Positions 12,253 to 23,740 of a DNA stretch of 64,000 nucleotides are shown in pieces (the first letter of the stretch is position 1; each line of letters starts with the position of its first letter). Source of the stretch: Vitrella brassicaformis (lineage: Eukaryota > Sar > Vitrellaceae); NCBI GenBank assembly GCA_001179505.1, contig CDMY01000347.1:188363-252362 (forward strand). Reading direction: 5' to 3'. The translations under genes and the position numbers were made by a program. The notes under the pieces are model-generated. The model did not search any database. It was not told where the DNA came from and saw only the letters and a list, made by a program, of their open reading frames with translations.

Positions 12253-14901
12253 TCAGAAGGCAGGTTTGGTGACGAGTCCAGCGGGCATGAGTGAGGTGAC
12301 GGTCTGGAGGGGCTCGAACGATACCTCATCCAAGGGCACACCACACTGACACACATACACACACACATATGGATGGATCATGCTGTCAGAGTGTGTGTCT
12401 GTGGGGTGCGTTGCGTACCTCTTTGAGTTTCTCTTCGTAGACCTTGATGGTGTCGTTGTATGTCTTGGTGGCCCGGTGCACCTCAAACTGAAGCTCCTTG
12501 ATCAGACGATTCTTGGAACCCAGAGCCTGCACACACACACAGATATTCACTCTACACCTGCCCGTCTGTGTATGTGTGCGGTGACCTGGTCGAGTTTGGT
12601 GGATATGTTGGCGACTGTTGTGGGGTCGACCTGTGCCGTCCGCAACACCTCCTGCAGCTGAGCTTGCTGCAACCAAACACAAGATAGACAGAGAGAGTGA
12701 CAATGAGCCTGGCATCGCACGCAAAGCACATCCATCCATCCATCCATGTGCCAATCAAGACAGCACAGCAGTCGTCAGCTAGGAGCGAAAGGTACTTGCT
12801 TCACAGGTGCGGCCAGACTGTCTGGCCATCCTCGTATGAACTATGCGATCATCACTGGCCGCCGTGCCGCATGCCATCCCATCCCATCTGTGGTCCCGCC
12901 CACGCCCCCACGCACCCACCTTCTCGTTCATCTGCGAGGTGAGCAGGTCCAGCTTCTTCTCGAGCACGATATTCTTGAACTCGGCACGCCGCCGGATCTC
13001 CTTGACCTGCACTCGCACACACACACAGCCACACGGATGCGTGAGTGCGGCGGTGTGGCGTCGGCTCACTCACTTACCCCCTTGTTGAATCGCTTGTAGA
13101 GATCGTCACGCTCCTTCTCGACCTGACACACAGAGTGTTCACAATGGATTGACGGGATGGATGGATGGATGCCTGTGTGTCCGTGTGCCTGTAAGTCTGT
13201 CAGTCTGTCAGTCTGTTGGGTTGCTGGCTGGCCCTGCCTTGCACCTACCTTTCTGAATCGCTCTTCGAGTGCTCTGTAATCCTGCTTGGCGTCCTTGAGT
13301 GTCTGCTCCATGTCCACACACCGAGACTTGAGATTCTTCAACGCCATCTTGTCCTAACACACACACACACACACACAGACACAGACACACAGACACACAC
13401 GCATCGATGCCGCTTGAGCCTCTCTGTCTGTCACTCACCGACCTTTGTGTAGTTCTTGAGCTGCTGTGTGAGCTCTGCGCGTAGCTTCTCCTTCTGTGCG
13501 AGCGGCTCGGCCAGCTGTTTCCTCTCTGCCTGCAGCTGGAGCATCTTCTTGTGGTGCGTCTTCTCACGCTGCTTCATCTCGTTGATCTCCTCCTGAACGA
13601 ACGGAAGCACAGACAGCCACACACACGTCAGGTCAGGACAGGCACCCGATTTGTCCGTGTGTGTGCTCTGTGTGCCTTAAGTGATCTGATGAGCTGGAGG
13701 TTGTCGTGTGTGATGTCGTTGTAGTAGGCCTTGATCTGATCAAAGGCCTCCTGGTGATTCCTGACACACACACACACGCCGCCCGCCACGAGTTCACACG
13801 CACTCATCGTCGGCTGCTTGTCTTGTTGGCTTGCTGACTTACTTCATGAGGTCGTTGATGTGTTGGTTCTTCCTCTCCTCTATCTCGTGGATCTCCACCT
13901 TGCGACGCAACTCAAGGTCCTCACGCAACGACTCCAACTGATCACATACACACACACGGGCACTCACGAGTAAGCTGAAGGCCTCAGTGAGTGCGGCTCA
14001 TCCATCCCCCTTCACACACACCTGTGCCTCATACTGCGTCTGCAGTTGTGTGTGGTTTCTGTCGAATTGCTCTTTCAGTTTCTGGAAGTTCCTATCGAAA
14101 CCGTCCTCGATGCGCTTCACCTCCTCCTCGTTGGCCAATCCCAACTCGCGGAAATCATACTGCAGTGACGTCTTGTCCTGAACGAATGAACACACGCCGC
14201 CCACCGGACACACACATACACAGAAGGAGAGAGAGAGAGAGAGATGAACAATCCGAATCTATTTGTGAACGCCCGAAGCTATTTGTGAATGCATTGATCC
14301 CTCCCTCTCTCCGTCCCTCCCTCCCTCCCACACGCACCGCAGCGAGCCCCTGGACGTGTTGGATGTGGTCGTCTTTCTCCTTTTGTATGTTGTCCTCTCC
14401 CTCCGACTGTATGAGTTTCTTCTGCCGCTTGTGCTCATACTGTAGGTGCCTTATCTTTTGCTCGTAGACGCGAATCTCCACCTGGTGGTTCTTCTCGCTC
14501 GTCTCGATCTCCTGGTCCTTGAGCAACAGAGCCGCATCCAGCTGGCCGCTCTCGTCCTTGGTCACCTCGTAGAACCGATTCACCATGTCCTGATAAAGTG
14601 ATTGATTGAGATCAGATGAGTGAATCAACACACAAAGAGAGAGAGCATCAAGCCGTCTGCCCATTCATCGTGCTGTCTACTGAGTTGTTTGAGTCTTTCT
14701 TGGGTCAGTCAGCTAGTCAGTTACCCGTTCGAGCTGCATGTAGTTTCGCTCGCTCATGGATTTGTTGAGCCTCTGCTGGTAGGCGTCGATGCGCTCCCGC
14801 AGCTGGTCAACGCCCAACGAGCGCAGCTCCACAGGGATGTCGGCCAGCGGGTCTGCATCGGCTTTCTTGTCCTTCTTCTTCCCCTTCTTCTTCGGCGCCA
14901 T
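12253..14901 (-). CDS. DRC4: Nexin-dynein regulatory complex subunit 4 (GAS8-type)
   Basis: Twelve exons from ATG 14901 to TGA 12253 splice without any phase conflict to 477 aa, almost the same length as human GAS8 (478). The start MAPKKKGKKKDK matches the basic GAS8 N-terminus. Hallmarks follow: SERNYMQLERV, KNHQVEIRVYEQKIRHLQYE, ELRRKVEIHEIEERKNQHI, EAFDQIKAYYNDITHDNLQL, RFRKVEKERDDLYKRF, FKNIVLEKKLDLL and the tail GVPLDEVSFEPLQTV. DRC4 is a rod-like coiled coil in the nexin link between axonemal doublets that governs dynein activity and ciliary beating. The intron at 13593-13675 has a GC donor (AAG|GCACAC) instead of GT. The divergent gene at 15170 begins 268 bp away. Confidence 0.96.
13593..13675 (-). 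other. GC-AG intron in DRC4
   Basis: The preceding exon must end at the codons for SLK, as in GAS8 proteins, and the next begins EEINEMK. The only donor fitting both is AAG|GCACAC on the minus strand; the acceptor is a normal TTCAG. The join is phase 0. Confidence 0.85.
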
Positions 14902-15169
14902 CCTTTCAAAGCGATATTATTAATTGGTAGTGGCCTTGAGGTGGCACTGCAGGCAGTCCACAGTGTGGCCGGGAGGCCTCCTTTCGCCTTTTCCCTTCTT
15001 CCTCCGGCGAGCTAAGCTCGCCAAGTGGAGCTCGTTCCTTTCCTTGAGGACAGCCTGCAGTGTTGGTTTGAGGCTACGGATGTGAAGAATCGTTCATCGA
15101 ACCACTGGCCCGCTTTGGTTCCCGCCCGGCATTCTGTCCGTCGGCAGCCCCGGCCGCTGGCACCACCTA

Positions 15170-16662
15170 ATGATGAAGAGGTCCCGTCTATCGGTGTACA
15201 CGCACGAGTGGCCCGACGAGCAGGGCGTGAGGGTGCACATCAACGGAGAGGAGAGGGAGAGCAGGCAGCTCGAGGTCATCCTCTACACACACCTCGTACT
15301 CGACCTCCTACCCATGCGCCTCCACTACGCAGCCGAGGCCGTCCAGAGCTCATTCAAGGCCAGCTGTGTCATCACCCGGCTGCACATCAAGAACCAGCAG
15401 CAGCTGAGGAGGCGCGCCGCTGCAGTCAGGAGAAACCAGCCCACCGCGACTCTGTCCACACCCGACTTGATGCATCGGCGCGTGCTGTCGGACTGTCTGA
15501 AGGCCGTTGATCAGCGGTGCGCCCAGGGGCCGCACGAGGGCGGTGGCGGTGGTGGAGCCAACCTGAGTGCGCGAGCGACGTCGTCGATCTTCTCGCCCAA
15601 CAGCAACCGGAATGCTGTTGTGGAGGTGTCGGTGAGGGGGATGGTGCGGTCGCCGGGTCTGCTGCCGGTGCTGCCCTTGTCCCTGTGCCAGGCCATCTCT
15701 CGGCACGGCTTCCACATACTGAAAGCCGACCTGCAGACGCAGCCGAGCAGCCTCATGAGCCTCAAGCACATCAGACGGGCCATCGCCTGCAGACCCTCGC
15801 CCTTCGCCGAGAAGGACCACGGCGACGGCACCCAGTCCATCTCATCCTCCACACAGGCGTCGTCGTCAGCCGCCCCGGCCGCCAAGTCAGCCGCAGCTGC
15901 CAAGCCTCGCGTCAACGCTCTCAGCTCGGTGGTGCGCGTGAGGTATCAGTTCACCCTCCTGCCCACCCAGCTCATCGCCAGCCTGCTGCAGGCGATGCGC
16001 AAACCGGAAGACGAGTACTCCCGCACCCCGGACCCGGCACACCAGTTCCTCAAGGAGCTTGAGAGAGGGCTGGTGGAGGCGGCAGCGGGATTGGGCAAGG
16101 GAGAGAGGGGGGAGAGGGGCGAGCTGCCGCTGCGGATGCCCCAGGAGTGCGACGAGGCGCTGGGAGAGGTGATCAACCTGAGGGAGGGGGCGTGTGCGTG
16201 CGGCAGTGAATGCAGCAGGGGCGCGCCGCAGCAGCAGCAGCAGGGAGGAGGCGGTGTGAGGGGTGCTGTAGCAGTGTCGGTAACGGTCAAGTGCAGGGGG
16301 CAGCCCACATCGATGGTCGGCAAACTGAGGTACACACACACACACAAACAGAGAAACACAGGGGAGTAAACACAAACACCTGCTCTTGCTTGATGCAGGT
16401 CGTGTCTACCGTCGTGTCACCGTGGCGGTCTGGCCTCGCTGATCACGGCTGCCCACGACCTGCCCCAGCCGCGGCGCGTCAAGCCAAACCCTCTGTCATT
16501 CGGCGCCATCCAGAACGTCCAGGTGCCCGCGGGGATCGTGGAAGAGGTCAGCAAGCTAAGCTGCCTTTATGTCTGCCTCACCGTCAGTCGCCCGCCTCTC
16601 ATGCGCCGTTTGCTGGTGTTGTTGGTCGGTCTGTGTGTGTGCAGGAAGCGGCCAGTGTGTGA
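15170..16662 (+). CDS. Hypothetical protein, about 441 aa
   Basis: One long exon (15170-16329), then 16399-16546 and 16645-16662, joined in phase with GT-AG introns. The N-terminal part (SRLSVYTHEWPDEQGVRVHI, LEVILYTHLVLDLLPMRLHY) and middle (VRVRYQFTLLPTQLIASLLQ) look folded. They are separated by low-complexity Gly-, Ala/Ser- and Gln-rich linkers. No signal peptide or membrane span. I do not recognise the family. The first ATG in frame was taken as start; it is divergent from DRC4, and the spacer is short enough to be a shared promoter. Confidence 0.65.
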
Positions 16663-18721
16663 GAGTCCTCAACGATTATGGATGGATGGATGGGAGTGTG
16701 ATTGATTAAGAAACGGCCCTTTTTGCGCCGCATGCGGCGCAGCCCGACTGACTGACTGGCTGGCTGGCCAGGCCAATACATATGGGTTGCTCTCCTCTTT
16801 GCCTGCCTGCCTGCCTGCCTGCCTCTGTCTGTGTGTGTCTCTAGAGGAGAGGCAGCAAGGTAGCCAGCCAGCCAGCCAGCCATGTATGGTATGCACTCTG
16901 TTATGTTACTCACGCATCAATCGGCGTAGCGATTGGCTTGGCGTTTTTCTGCCTGCCTGTCTGTCTGCCTGCCTGTCTGCCAGTCATGTCATGTGGTGAG
17001 TATGTTGTTGTTTGCCACCGTAGCTGGGATGGTATGGTGCCATTCGCTCATTCACTCGTTCACTCATTCCTCCCTCCCTCCTTGAATGCCAGCCATGTCT
17101 GCTAGCCTGCCTAGCACATAGAGAGAGAATAAGTAGGGGGAATGAACAGACAAACAGATAGAAACGAAAAGATGGGTGTGGTGTGATGGGATGGGGTGGG
17201 GTATGGGCGGGGCGGGGCGAGCTGCTGAAGCTCCTGCATGGACACACATAACGAGCGCTTAATTTGTTTTTTGTATGTGTTGACGTGTGCGTCATGCGTC
17301 TGCCTGCCTGCCTGCCTGGATGGATGGATGGAGGGAGGGAGGGAGGGAGGGCAGAATTGGGCGGTGTGCTGCCTGCCTCTCCCGAGAGAAGCAGAATTGA
17401 GACGGTGACAGTTTTGATAGCCGTAGGTAGGGATTACGTATGTGTGTGTGTGTGTGTGTCAGCGGGGAGGTAGAGAGGTATAATGATGCTGCTCTGATGG
17501 ATGGATCGATGGATGGATGGACAGAACGAATGCATATCTGCATGCGATATCGTCACGTACACACACACACACATACTTCCACGAGAGCGAGAGAGCGACA
17601 TTGAGTACTCACCTCTCCACCTCTCCACATCTGCCTTGCTGCCCGCCTTGTTTTTTGTGGTGTGTTTTGGCTGATGAAGCTGAAGCTGGTGTGTGTGGGG
17701 GGGAGGGTGTCCGTTGCTTGGCTCTCTCTCTCTCTCTCACACGTACACATCAACACGTCTGTGTGTTTATTAGTTGGACGGACGGCTGTATGTATCAGCA
17801 GAGAAGAAGCGATGGTGTGAGGGATTGGTTTCATCCGTATGCAGTTGTTGTTTGTCCGATGCAGTCAGTCAGTACCTTCAGGATCAGTGGGAATGGTCTG
17901 TTCTCCAAGGCCGGTACAACACAGCCACAGCCAGACACACAAGCAATCAGACAGACAGACAGACAGATGAGGAGAAATGTTAGTGCTTTATCTTATCTGT
18001 CTGTCTGCGCTTTGTTTGTGAGGGGCACCCTTCATATGCACACACGCCATCCATTGCATGTTGGTGCGCTGGACGTCTGTGTGTGCGTCGATACTGACAG
18101 ACATCTGCCTATGGACCGGCGCTTGAGTTGCTATCAAGTACATCTAGAGAGATGAATGGAACAGACAATTCACGCACGCACGCAGTGTGTCGTCTCAGCC
18201 AAATGCAGCCAGAAGGATCAGTCAGCTTCGTCGCACCGGTGGCCTTTCCTTAATGCTGGTGATCATAGACGCCGAGTCCCTCTCTTGCGAGTGACCCATT
18301 GCCTACCACCCCCAACACAAAGGACAGTGCCACCGCACCGCGGACAGAACCACGCACCGGAAGTGTATCTTACCCACATTATTGCGTTCGATCATCCTAT
18401 CCACCCGGACGGATGTGCCCTTCAGCCCACCAGAGTGACCGCCTCAACCGAAACAAGAACGACTGTTCCAATCGTGACGATCACGCCACCGGCTGAAGGG
18501 CACAGCCGCACAGACAGACGGCCATACAGGCAGGCATTCAGGCACTTGGAAAAAACACAAGGCAGCATCGATCGCATCATCGCCGCCTTCTCTCTCGCTA
18601 AATGCACTAACTATACCACTCCTTCACTGTACAACCTCAAAAAACCGAGACGAACGAACGTACGTACGTCCACCCTCTCTGGCCGATCAACCTCAGCCAC
18701 GTCATGACCCATCCCCTCCCC
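16663..18721. repeat. Two-kilobase intergenic region of simple repeats
   Basis: No gene supported. It contains (ATGG)n at about 16679-16692 and 17318-17330, (TGCC)n at about 16800-16822 and 17300-17316, (GGGA)n at about 17331-17351, (TG)n at about 17440-17458, (CT)n at about 17721-17738 and (CAGA)n at about 17950-17966. A perfect 16-bp palindrome, GCGCCGCATGCGGCGC, lies at 16725-16740. The open frames here are read-through of these repeats. Confidence 0.7.
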
Positions 18722-19542
18722 CTACCCCGCCCCCGCCGCCATGATCTCTCTCCTCTCATCGGGAAATTCAGGCAGCACACACGCCTGGTAGATCATCATC
18801 ACACCCCAGATAAAGCTCCAAACCCAGCCCAGCACAGGAATGGCCAGCTGCACCGCTCCGATGAGGAAGTCGCTGATGTTGGACGACATGTAGCCCGCCC
18901 ACATGGTGCCGACCCCGAAACTGATTGATACACAGACAGGGAGGGAGAAACGGTCAAATCGTCCCCACACATGAAGCAACAAGAGGCGCATCGTTTCCTT
19001 CCAATGGTGCTCACAGGAAGAGGTCAAGGAGTCCAGCGAGGACCTCCTCGAGCCGGTCGTTAACCACGGGCACCTGAAGGAAAGAAGCGATACAAGATGG
19101 CCGTGGCTGCTGGTCTGTCCCTGTGTGTCCGGACGTCACCGACCCACCGACCTGCATGGCTCTGGCCCTCTGGACAGCTTGCGAACAGATGGCAGGGCCC
19201 TGCTTCGATTGGCAGACGCCCACATACAGCAGATGAATCAACACGTAACTCCACACCAACGTGATACCTAAACGAACAACAGAGAAGGGATACACACACC
19301 CGAGAGATCTTCCTCAGTCGCGTCATATGTCTGCCCTGCCGACACGCCCACGTACCGACATAAGACCATGGGTTTGAGTGCAGCACAGACACGGCGTAGT
19401 CCAGCCGCAGCGGGATGGGCTGCAGGTTCATCTGGCCTAGCAGCGGCCGCTGCTGGCTGCGTCGCTCTCGCCGCCTCCCGCAGTTCCACTGCCAGATGTG
19501 CTGCCACACGTGCTGCCACACGTGCTGCCACCACGTTGCCAT
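18722..19542 (-). CDS. Hypothetical multi-span membrane protein, 186 aa
   Basis: Exons 19542-19356, 19267-19152, 19073-19015 and 18920-18722 join in phase to 186 aa. The N-terminus is a Trp/His-rich repeat (TWWQHVWQHVWQHIWQWNCG), followed by PLRLDYAVSVLHSNPWSYVG. Membrane segments include LVWSYVLIHLLYVGVC and FLIGAVQLAIPVLGWVWSFI continuing into WGVMMIYQA. ATG 19542 was chosen because an upstream open frame lacks an ATG and the donor at 19355 gives a clean phase-1 join. Family not recognised. It is divergent from the ADP/ATP carrier with 235 bp between starts. Confidence 0.7.
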
Positions 19543-19777
19543 AACTCACCACCAGCTGATTGATCAGTGCTGGCGCTTTCACAAAGACTGTTTCTTCGCA
19601 GCACTGATCTTCGGAATGCTGCCGTACCAGCCGATGTTCCAAGACAGCGTTATCTCGAGAGATCCTTCTCTCCCCCTGCGTTTCTTTCTCCGGCAGGTTT
19701 CAGGGAGCACGCAGACCCTTACTCTGCGAGCTTCGGTGTTGTGGCAGATCTGCAGTGAAGAAAGGCGCTGACCTGAG

Positions 19778-21195
19778 ATGGCGGCTGCTCAGAAGGACGG
19801 CAAGTCAGGCAACGCGACTTTCCTCATCAATTTCCTTGCTGGCGGTGTGAGCGGCGGCGTGAGCAAGACCGTGGTGGCGCCTTTGGAGAGGGTCAAGCTG
19901 CTGCTGCAAGTGCAGGTGAACCAGATCTGTTCATCACGGTCACACAAGCAGGCAGATCCATGTGTTATCACTTTTGTGTGTTGTGTGTTGTGGGTGTGGG
20001 TGTGGGTGTGTTGCGTAGGATGCGTCGACTCAGATCGGCGATGGCGGGACGAAGAAGTACAAGGGCTTCGTGGACTGCTTTGTGCGGGTCTACCACGAGC
20101 AGGGCGTCGTCTCATACTGGAGGGGTAAGTGAGTGGGGGACCCACCACACACAGCCCCCAACGTCAACACAATCACAAGCCCGGACAGCCATGTATCCCC
20201 TCTTTGGCGCTGTTTGTGTGCGTGTGTGTGTGTGCGTGTGTGTGTGTGCGTGTGTGTGTGTGTGTGTGCAGGCAACTGGGCGAATGTGCTGCGTTACTTC
20301 CCCACTCAGGCGTTGAACTTCGCCTTCAAGGAGAAGTACCAGAAGTTCTTTGTGCGGCACGATCCCAAGACAGACTTCTGGAAATTCTTCATGGGCAACC
20401 TCGCATCAGGCGGGGCCGCAGGTCAGTCACTCAGGCAGACAGAAACAAACACAAGTGTCGTGTGTATGTGTGTCATTTTATGGCTGCAGGTGCGACATCC
20501 CTGTTGTTTGTGTACCCGCTGGACTTCGCACGGACGCGGCTGGGTGCCGATGTGGGCAAGGCGGCGCAGGAGAGGCACTTCACGGGCCTCGTCGACTGCT
20601 GCGGCAAGATATTCAAACAGGCACACAATCACACTGACCACACCACACAGAGCAAAGGAGAGAGTCACTCTTGCAAACACTCATGCCCTGTTGCCTCTTG
20701 TCTGTCTTTATGCAGGACGGCGTGAGAGGTCTGTACTACGGGTTTGGCGTGTCCGTGGCGGGTATCATCGTGTATCGCGCCGCCTTCTTCGGCCTCTACG
20801 ACACCGCCAAGGCCATGCTCTACCGCGACCCCAAGAAGAGCAACCCACTCGTCTCATTCACACTCGGCCTGGCCGTCGAGACCGCCGCGGGCGTCGTCGC
20901 ATACCCCTTCGACACGGTCAGGCGGCGGCTGATGATGCAGGCCGGGAGGGCCGATGTGCTGTACTCGTCGACCATGGACTGCGCCAGGAGGATACTCGTA
21001 AGAGAGAGAGAGAGAGGGACAAACCAAGATGCCAAGATGCCTACCTGACTGTGTGTGTGTGTGTGTGTTTGTGTTCAGACGGAGGAGGGCGCTGCAGCGT
21101 TCTTCAAGGGCTGCTGGTCCAACGTGATGCGTGGGGTCGGCGGGGCGATCGTCCTTGTCCTTTACGACGAGATCAAGAAGGCCATACCAGCATGA
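19778..21195 (+). CDS. ANT: Mitochondrial ADP/ATP carrier (adenine nucleotide translocase)
   Basis: Six exons (19778-19915, 20019-20124, 20272-20421, 20490-20620, 20716-20997, 21079-21195), about 307 aa. Three mitochondrial-carrier repeats are clear, with Px[DE]xx[KR] signatures APLERVK, YPLDFAR and YPFDTVR. The nucleotide-carrier block reads RRRLMM where the family consensus is RRRMMM. It exchanges matrix ATP for cytosolic ADP across the inner mitochondrial membrane. Conserved stretches include [15 protein letters not shown] and [19 protein letters not shown]. The intron at 20621-20715 starts with GC rather than GT. Confidence 0.97.
20621..20715 (+). other. GC-AG intron in the ADP/ATP carrier
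   Basis: Carrier homology requires KIFKQ joined directly to [10 protein letters not shown]. The exon end is AAACAG|GCACAC and the acceptor ATGCAG|GACGGC, phase 0 on both sides. No GT near the exon end restores the reading frame. Confidence 0.9.
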
Positions 21196-21805
21196 CACCC
21201 CTCTGTTGTTCTCTTTCTCTTCTCTGTTCTCTCTTCTGACTCCTCCCTCCTCTTGAGCACGATCCCGCCTCATGACCTCTTCCCTCTGAATGAATGAGTG
21301 ATGCTGTAGAGATGTACAGCTGCTAGGCCAGACTGCATTCATTGCATGGATGGATGAGTCCGTACGATCCCGCATTGCCGACCGGCAGTTTTGACTGACT
21401 GACTGATTGGCCTCGACGCGGTGACAGGAAGGGCTGGCTGCCGATCAGGGCGCTGTGCTATGTTTTCCGCTAGGCGTCATAAGGCGCCGAGCCTCACTGA
21501 CAGTTTGTTCCATGTATTTTTGACACACACAGCCAGCCAGCCAGCCGGCCAGCCGACACGCTGAAGATGCGTGGAGCACTTGCATGTTTTCAAGACGAGG
21601 CCAAGGTATCAATGGGCCATATGTGGATGGGTGTGTGTGTCGAGCGTTGTGATTTTTGACTTCCTCCTATTCGTGTGTTGCCTTGGTTTCGTAGACTTCT
21701 GCAAGCGACGCACTGACGTCCTCGCCCAGACATCATTGTTGCTGTCAGTTGGCGTTAACGGCAAATTTACGACTCCGGTACAACACACTTGCGTATCCTT
21801 CGAAT
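21196..21805. other. Intergenic spacer
   Basis: 610 bp between two same-strand genes with short CAGC/GACT repeats (about 21390-21405, 21535-21560). It should hold the 3' UTR of the carrier and the promoter of the next gene. No coding exon seen. Confidence 0.6.
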
Positions 21806-23224
21806 ATGGCCTCCCTGCGCCTCGTCTTTCTTGCTGCTGTGTGCCTCGCCCTCCTCGCAGTCCCCGCGCAGAGTGGCTGCGACCCCGAAAAGCCGGACGA
21901 CTGTAAAAGGATCATCGCGGGCGACCCCCCGGTAGACGATGACCTGGATGAGGAGAATGGCAATGTCGTCGCAGAAAATGAAGTCCGGGGCAGCAGTAAG
22001 AATCACTGTTTGTGAAGTCACGCGCTGACTTTGATGGAGTGATCGAATTCATCTGCTGTTTGCGGTGCTTCAGAGATCGTTGCGGGCGTCCCTAATTTCA
22101 ATGGTGGGACGGGGGACATCGTCGCGGCGAATTCTTTGTTTGTTGAGGGGCAAGCCGTGGTCGATGGCAACATTGTCGGCACCCGCATTCGTGGCACCGA
22201 ACTCCGCGGCACCGAAATCAAGGGCACCAGAAGTAAGCAACAATACCGTATAATGACATGCTGCCTGTTGCGTCGATCTGACTGCAGAGATTACTGTGGG
22301 ATTTCCGGGGACCTCTGACCAGTTCAACACGGGGCCGGGATTTCAGGGCAACTTGTATGTTGAAAATGACGCGGTTATCGAGGGCAACATCCGGGGCCCC
22401 CGCATCATCAATGCAGGAGTACGCATCACGTGTAATCAGCCGAGCTGCACGGTGTCGGGTGACAACATCTTGGCGCGAGACGGGGGTAAGCGAGTCACAC
22501 AGATTACGTGTGCCGGTACACTGCTTCCTGCATAACACTTCTGTCTGCATATGTGTCTCTAGGCGTAATTGCTTCAAGAAATGGACAAAGACCTAACGAG
22601 TGGACTTTGCACGATGGCGACGTGCAAGCAGCACTTAATGTTGAGGCGGATCGCCACGTGTTGGCGGGTGGTCGTGTTCGTGCACGCGATGGTGTCTTCG
22701 GACAAAATGGCGTCTTCCTCGGTCGGTCGGTGGCAGGCGCGTTCGAGGTGTTAGACAGCGATGGCAGCAAGCAAAGGCCGGCGTCCATGGCCGAATGGGC
22801 AGATAACAATCGGTCAGTGGCATATGAGGCCTTCAGGCAGCTTCGTGTGCGGACCGATGGCGACACTCGCCTCTCTCTGGCCGCCGGTGAAGTGAAGAAG
22901 ATCTTCCCGTCGGCAGTGAAGACGTTCGCAGTCCCCGTGCATGATGACGGGGCCGATGATGAGCAGGAGGCAGAGGAGATGACCATCGACCTGACACAAC
23001 TGCTCTACACACAATTTGCCGTCACTCAGGACATTATCAACGAGAAGGAAGCGACGGCCAAAACCAATGAAGGGATGGCCAAGACGATTGCTGATATGAA
23101 CGACACGATTGAGGAATTGAAGAAGGCTAATGAAGCCATATTGGGTCGCATCGCGCGTCTGGAGCAGTCTGCAGGTCCTATTGAAGCGCTGCACAAGGTG
23201 GCCCAAGGTCTGATGGCACCGTAG
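21806..23224 (+). CDS. Secreted protein with S74/ICA-like C-terminal chaperone region
   Basis: Exons 21806-21995, 22074-22232, 22288-22485 and 22563-23224, all phase 1 joins. MASLRLVFLAAVCLALLAVP is a signal peptide. Short repeats typical of beta-helical stalks follow (NIVGTRIRGTELRGTEIKGT; AVIEGNIRGPRIINAGVRIT; VLAGGRVRARDGVFGQNGVF). The C-terminal part (AGEVKKIFPSAVKTF, then MTIDLTQLLYTQFAVTQDII and a coiled coil MNDTIEELKKANEAILGRIA) follows the order of the intramolecular chaperone domain of phage tail spikes and MYRF (AxEVxxxFPEAV ... IDYxxLxPxLxxAIxEL). The usual SDxRxK cleavage motif is not evident. A trimeric surface fibre is an inference. All introns being phase 1 would suit exon-by-exon repeat growth. 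Confidence 0.72.
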
Positions 23225-23740
23225 CTCTAGCTGCTGAGCTGAGTGAGTGAGTATGCCTGTCTGTCTGTCTGTCTCTGTCTGTGTGTGGGCTGTACTTTAC
23301 ATTTCAAGAAGAGAGCTGCGATGTAAGAGCTGTTTGCGTCACAGCTCTTGTCTGCCTGTGTGCAGCTCTTATGTCGGTTTTTGAATGCAATAATTCTACT
23401 GTGTGTCTCTGTCTTCGTGTGTGGTGACTTTATCCTTATCCCCTATGTGCGTGTTGGTTTGTGTGTGTCCGGGTGTGTGTGTCGAGCGGTGTGTGTTGTG
23501 ACCTGTTCTATGCCATTGTGATTTTTGACCTCGCTCTTTTCGTTTGTCATTTGCACCGCTCCCTGCAGTGGCTGTGGGTGAGCTTTGAGTGCCGAGAGCA
23601 AGACGCTTCAGACGAAAACACTGATCGATTGATGCGTGGGATTGATGGACGAAAGAACACGAATCACATGCAAGTTCGCGTCGAGACGGGGGCCTCGTGG
23701 GGGCCAAGTTGAAACGGCCAGTTGCGCCTCGAAAGGAACA
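23225..23740. other. Intergenic spacer
   Basis: 516 bp, T/G-rich, with CTGT and TG runs (about 23258-23285, 23460-23485). Probably 3' UTR and promoter. No coding exon supported. Confidence 0.55.

Noticed and set aside
16725-16740. Perfect 16-bp palindrome GCGCCGCATGCGGCGC
   Set aside because: Short GC palindromes are expected in GC-rich DNA; no flanking feature suggests a binding site or terminator.
18156-18707. 183-codon plus-strand open frame
   Set aside because: Arg/Thr/His-rich text in a repeat-laden spacer with no domain-like segments.
19543-19642. Upstream extension of the membrane gene in another frame
   Set aside because: It begins with TTG, lacks an ATG and would read the repeat in a different frame; ATG 19542 with the donor at 19355 gives a clean phase.
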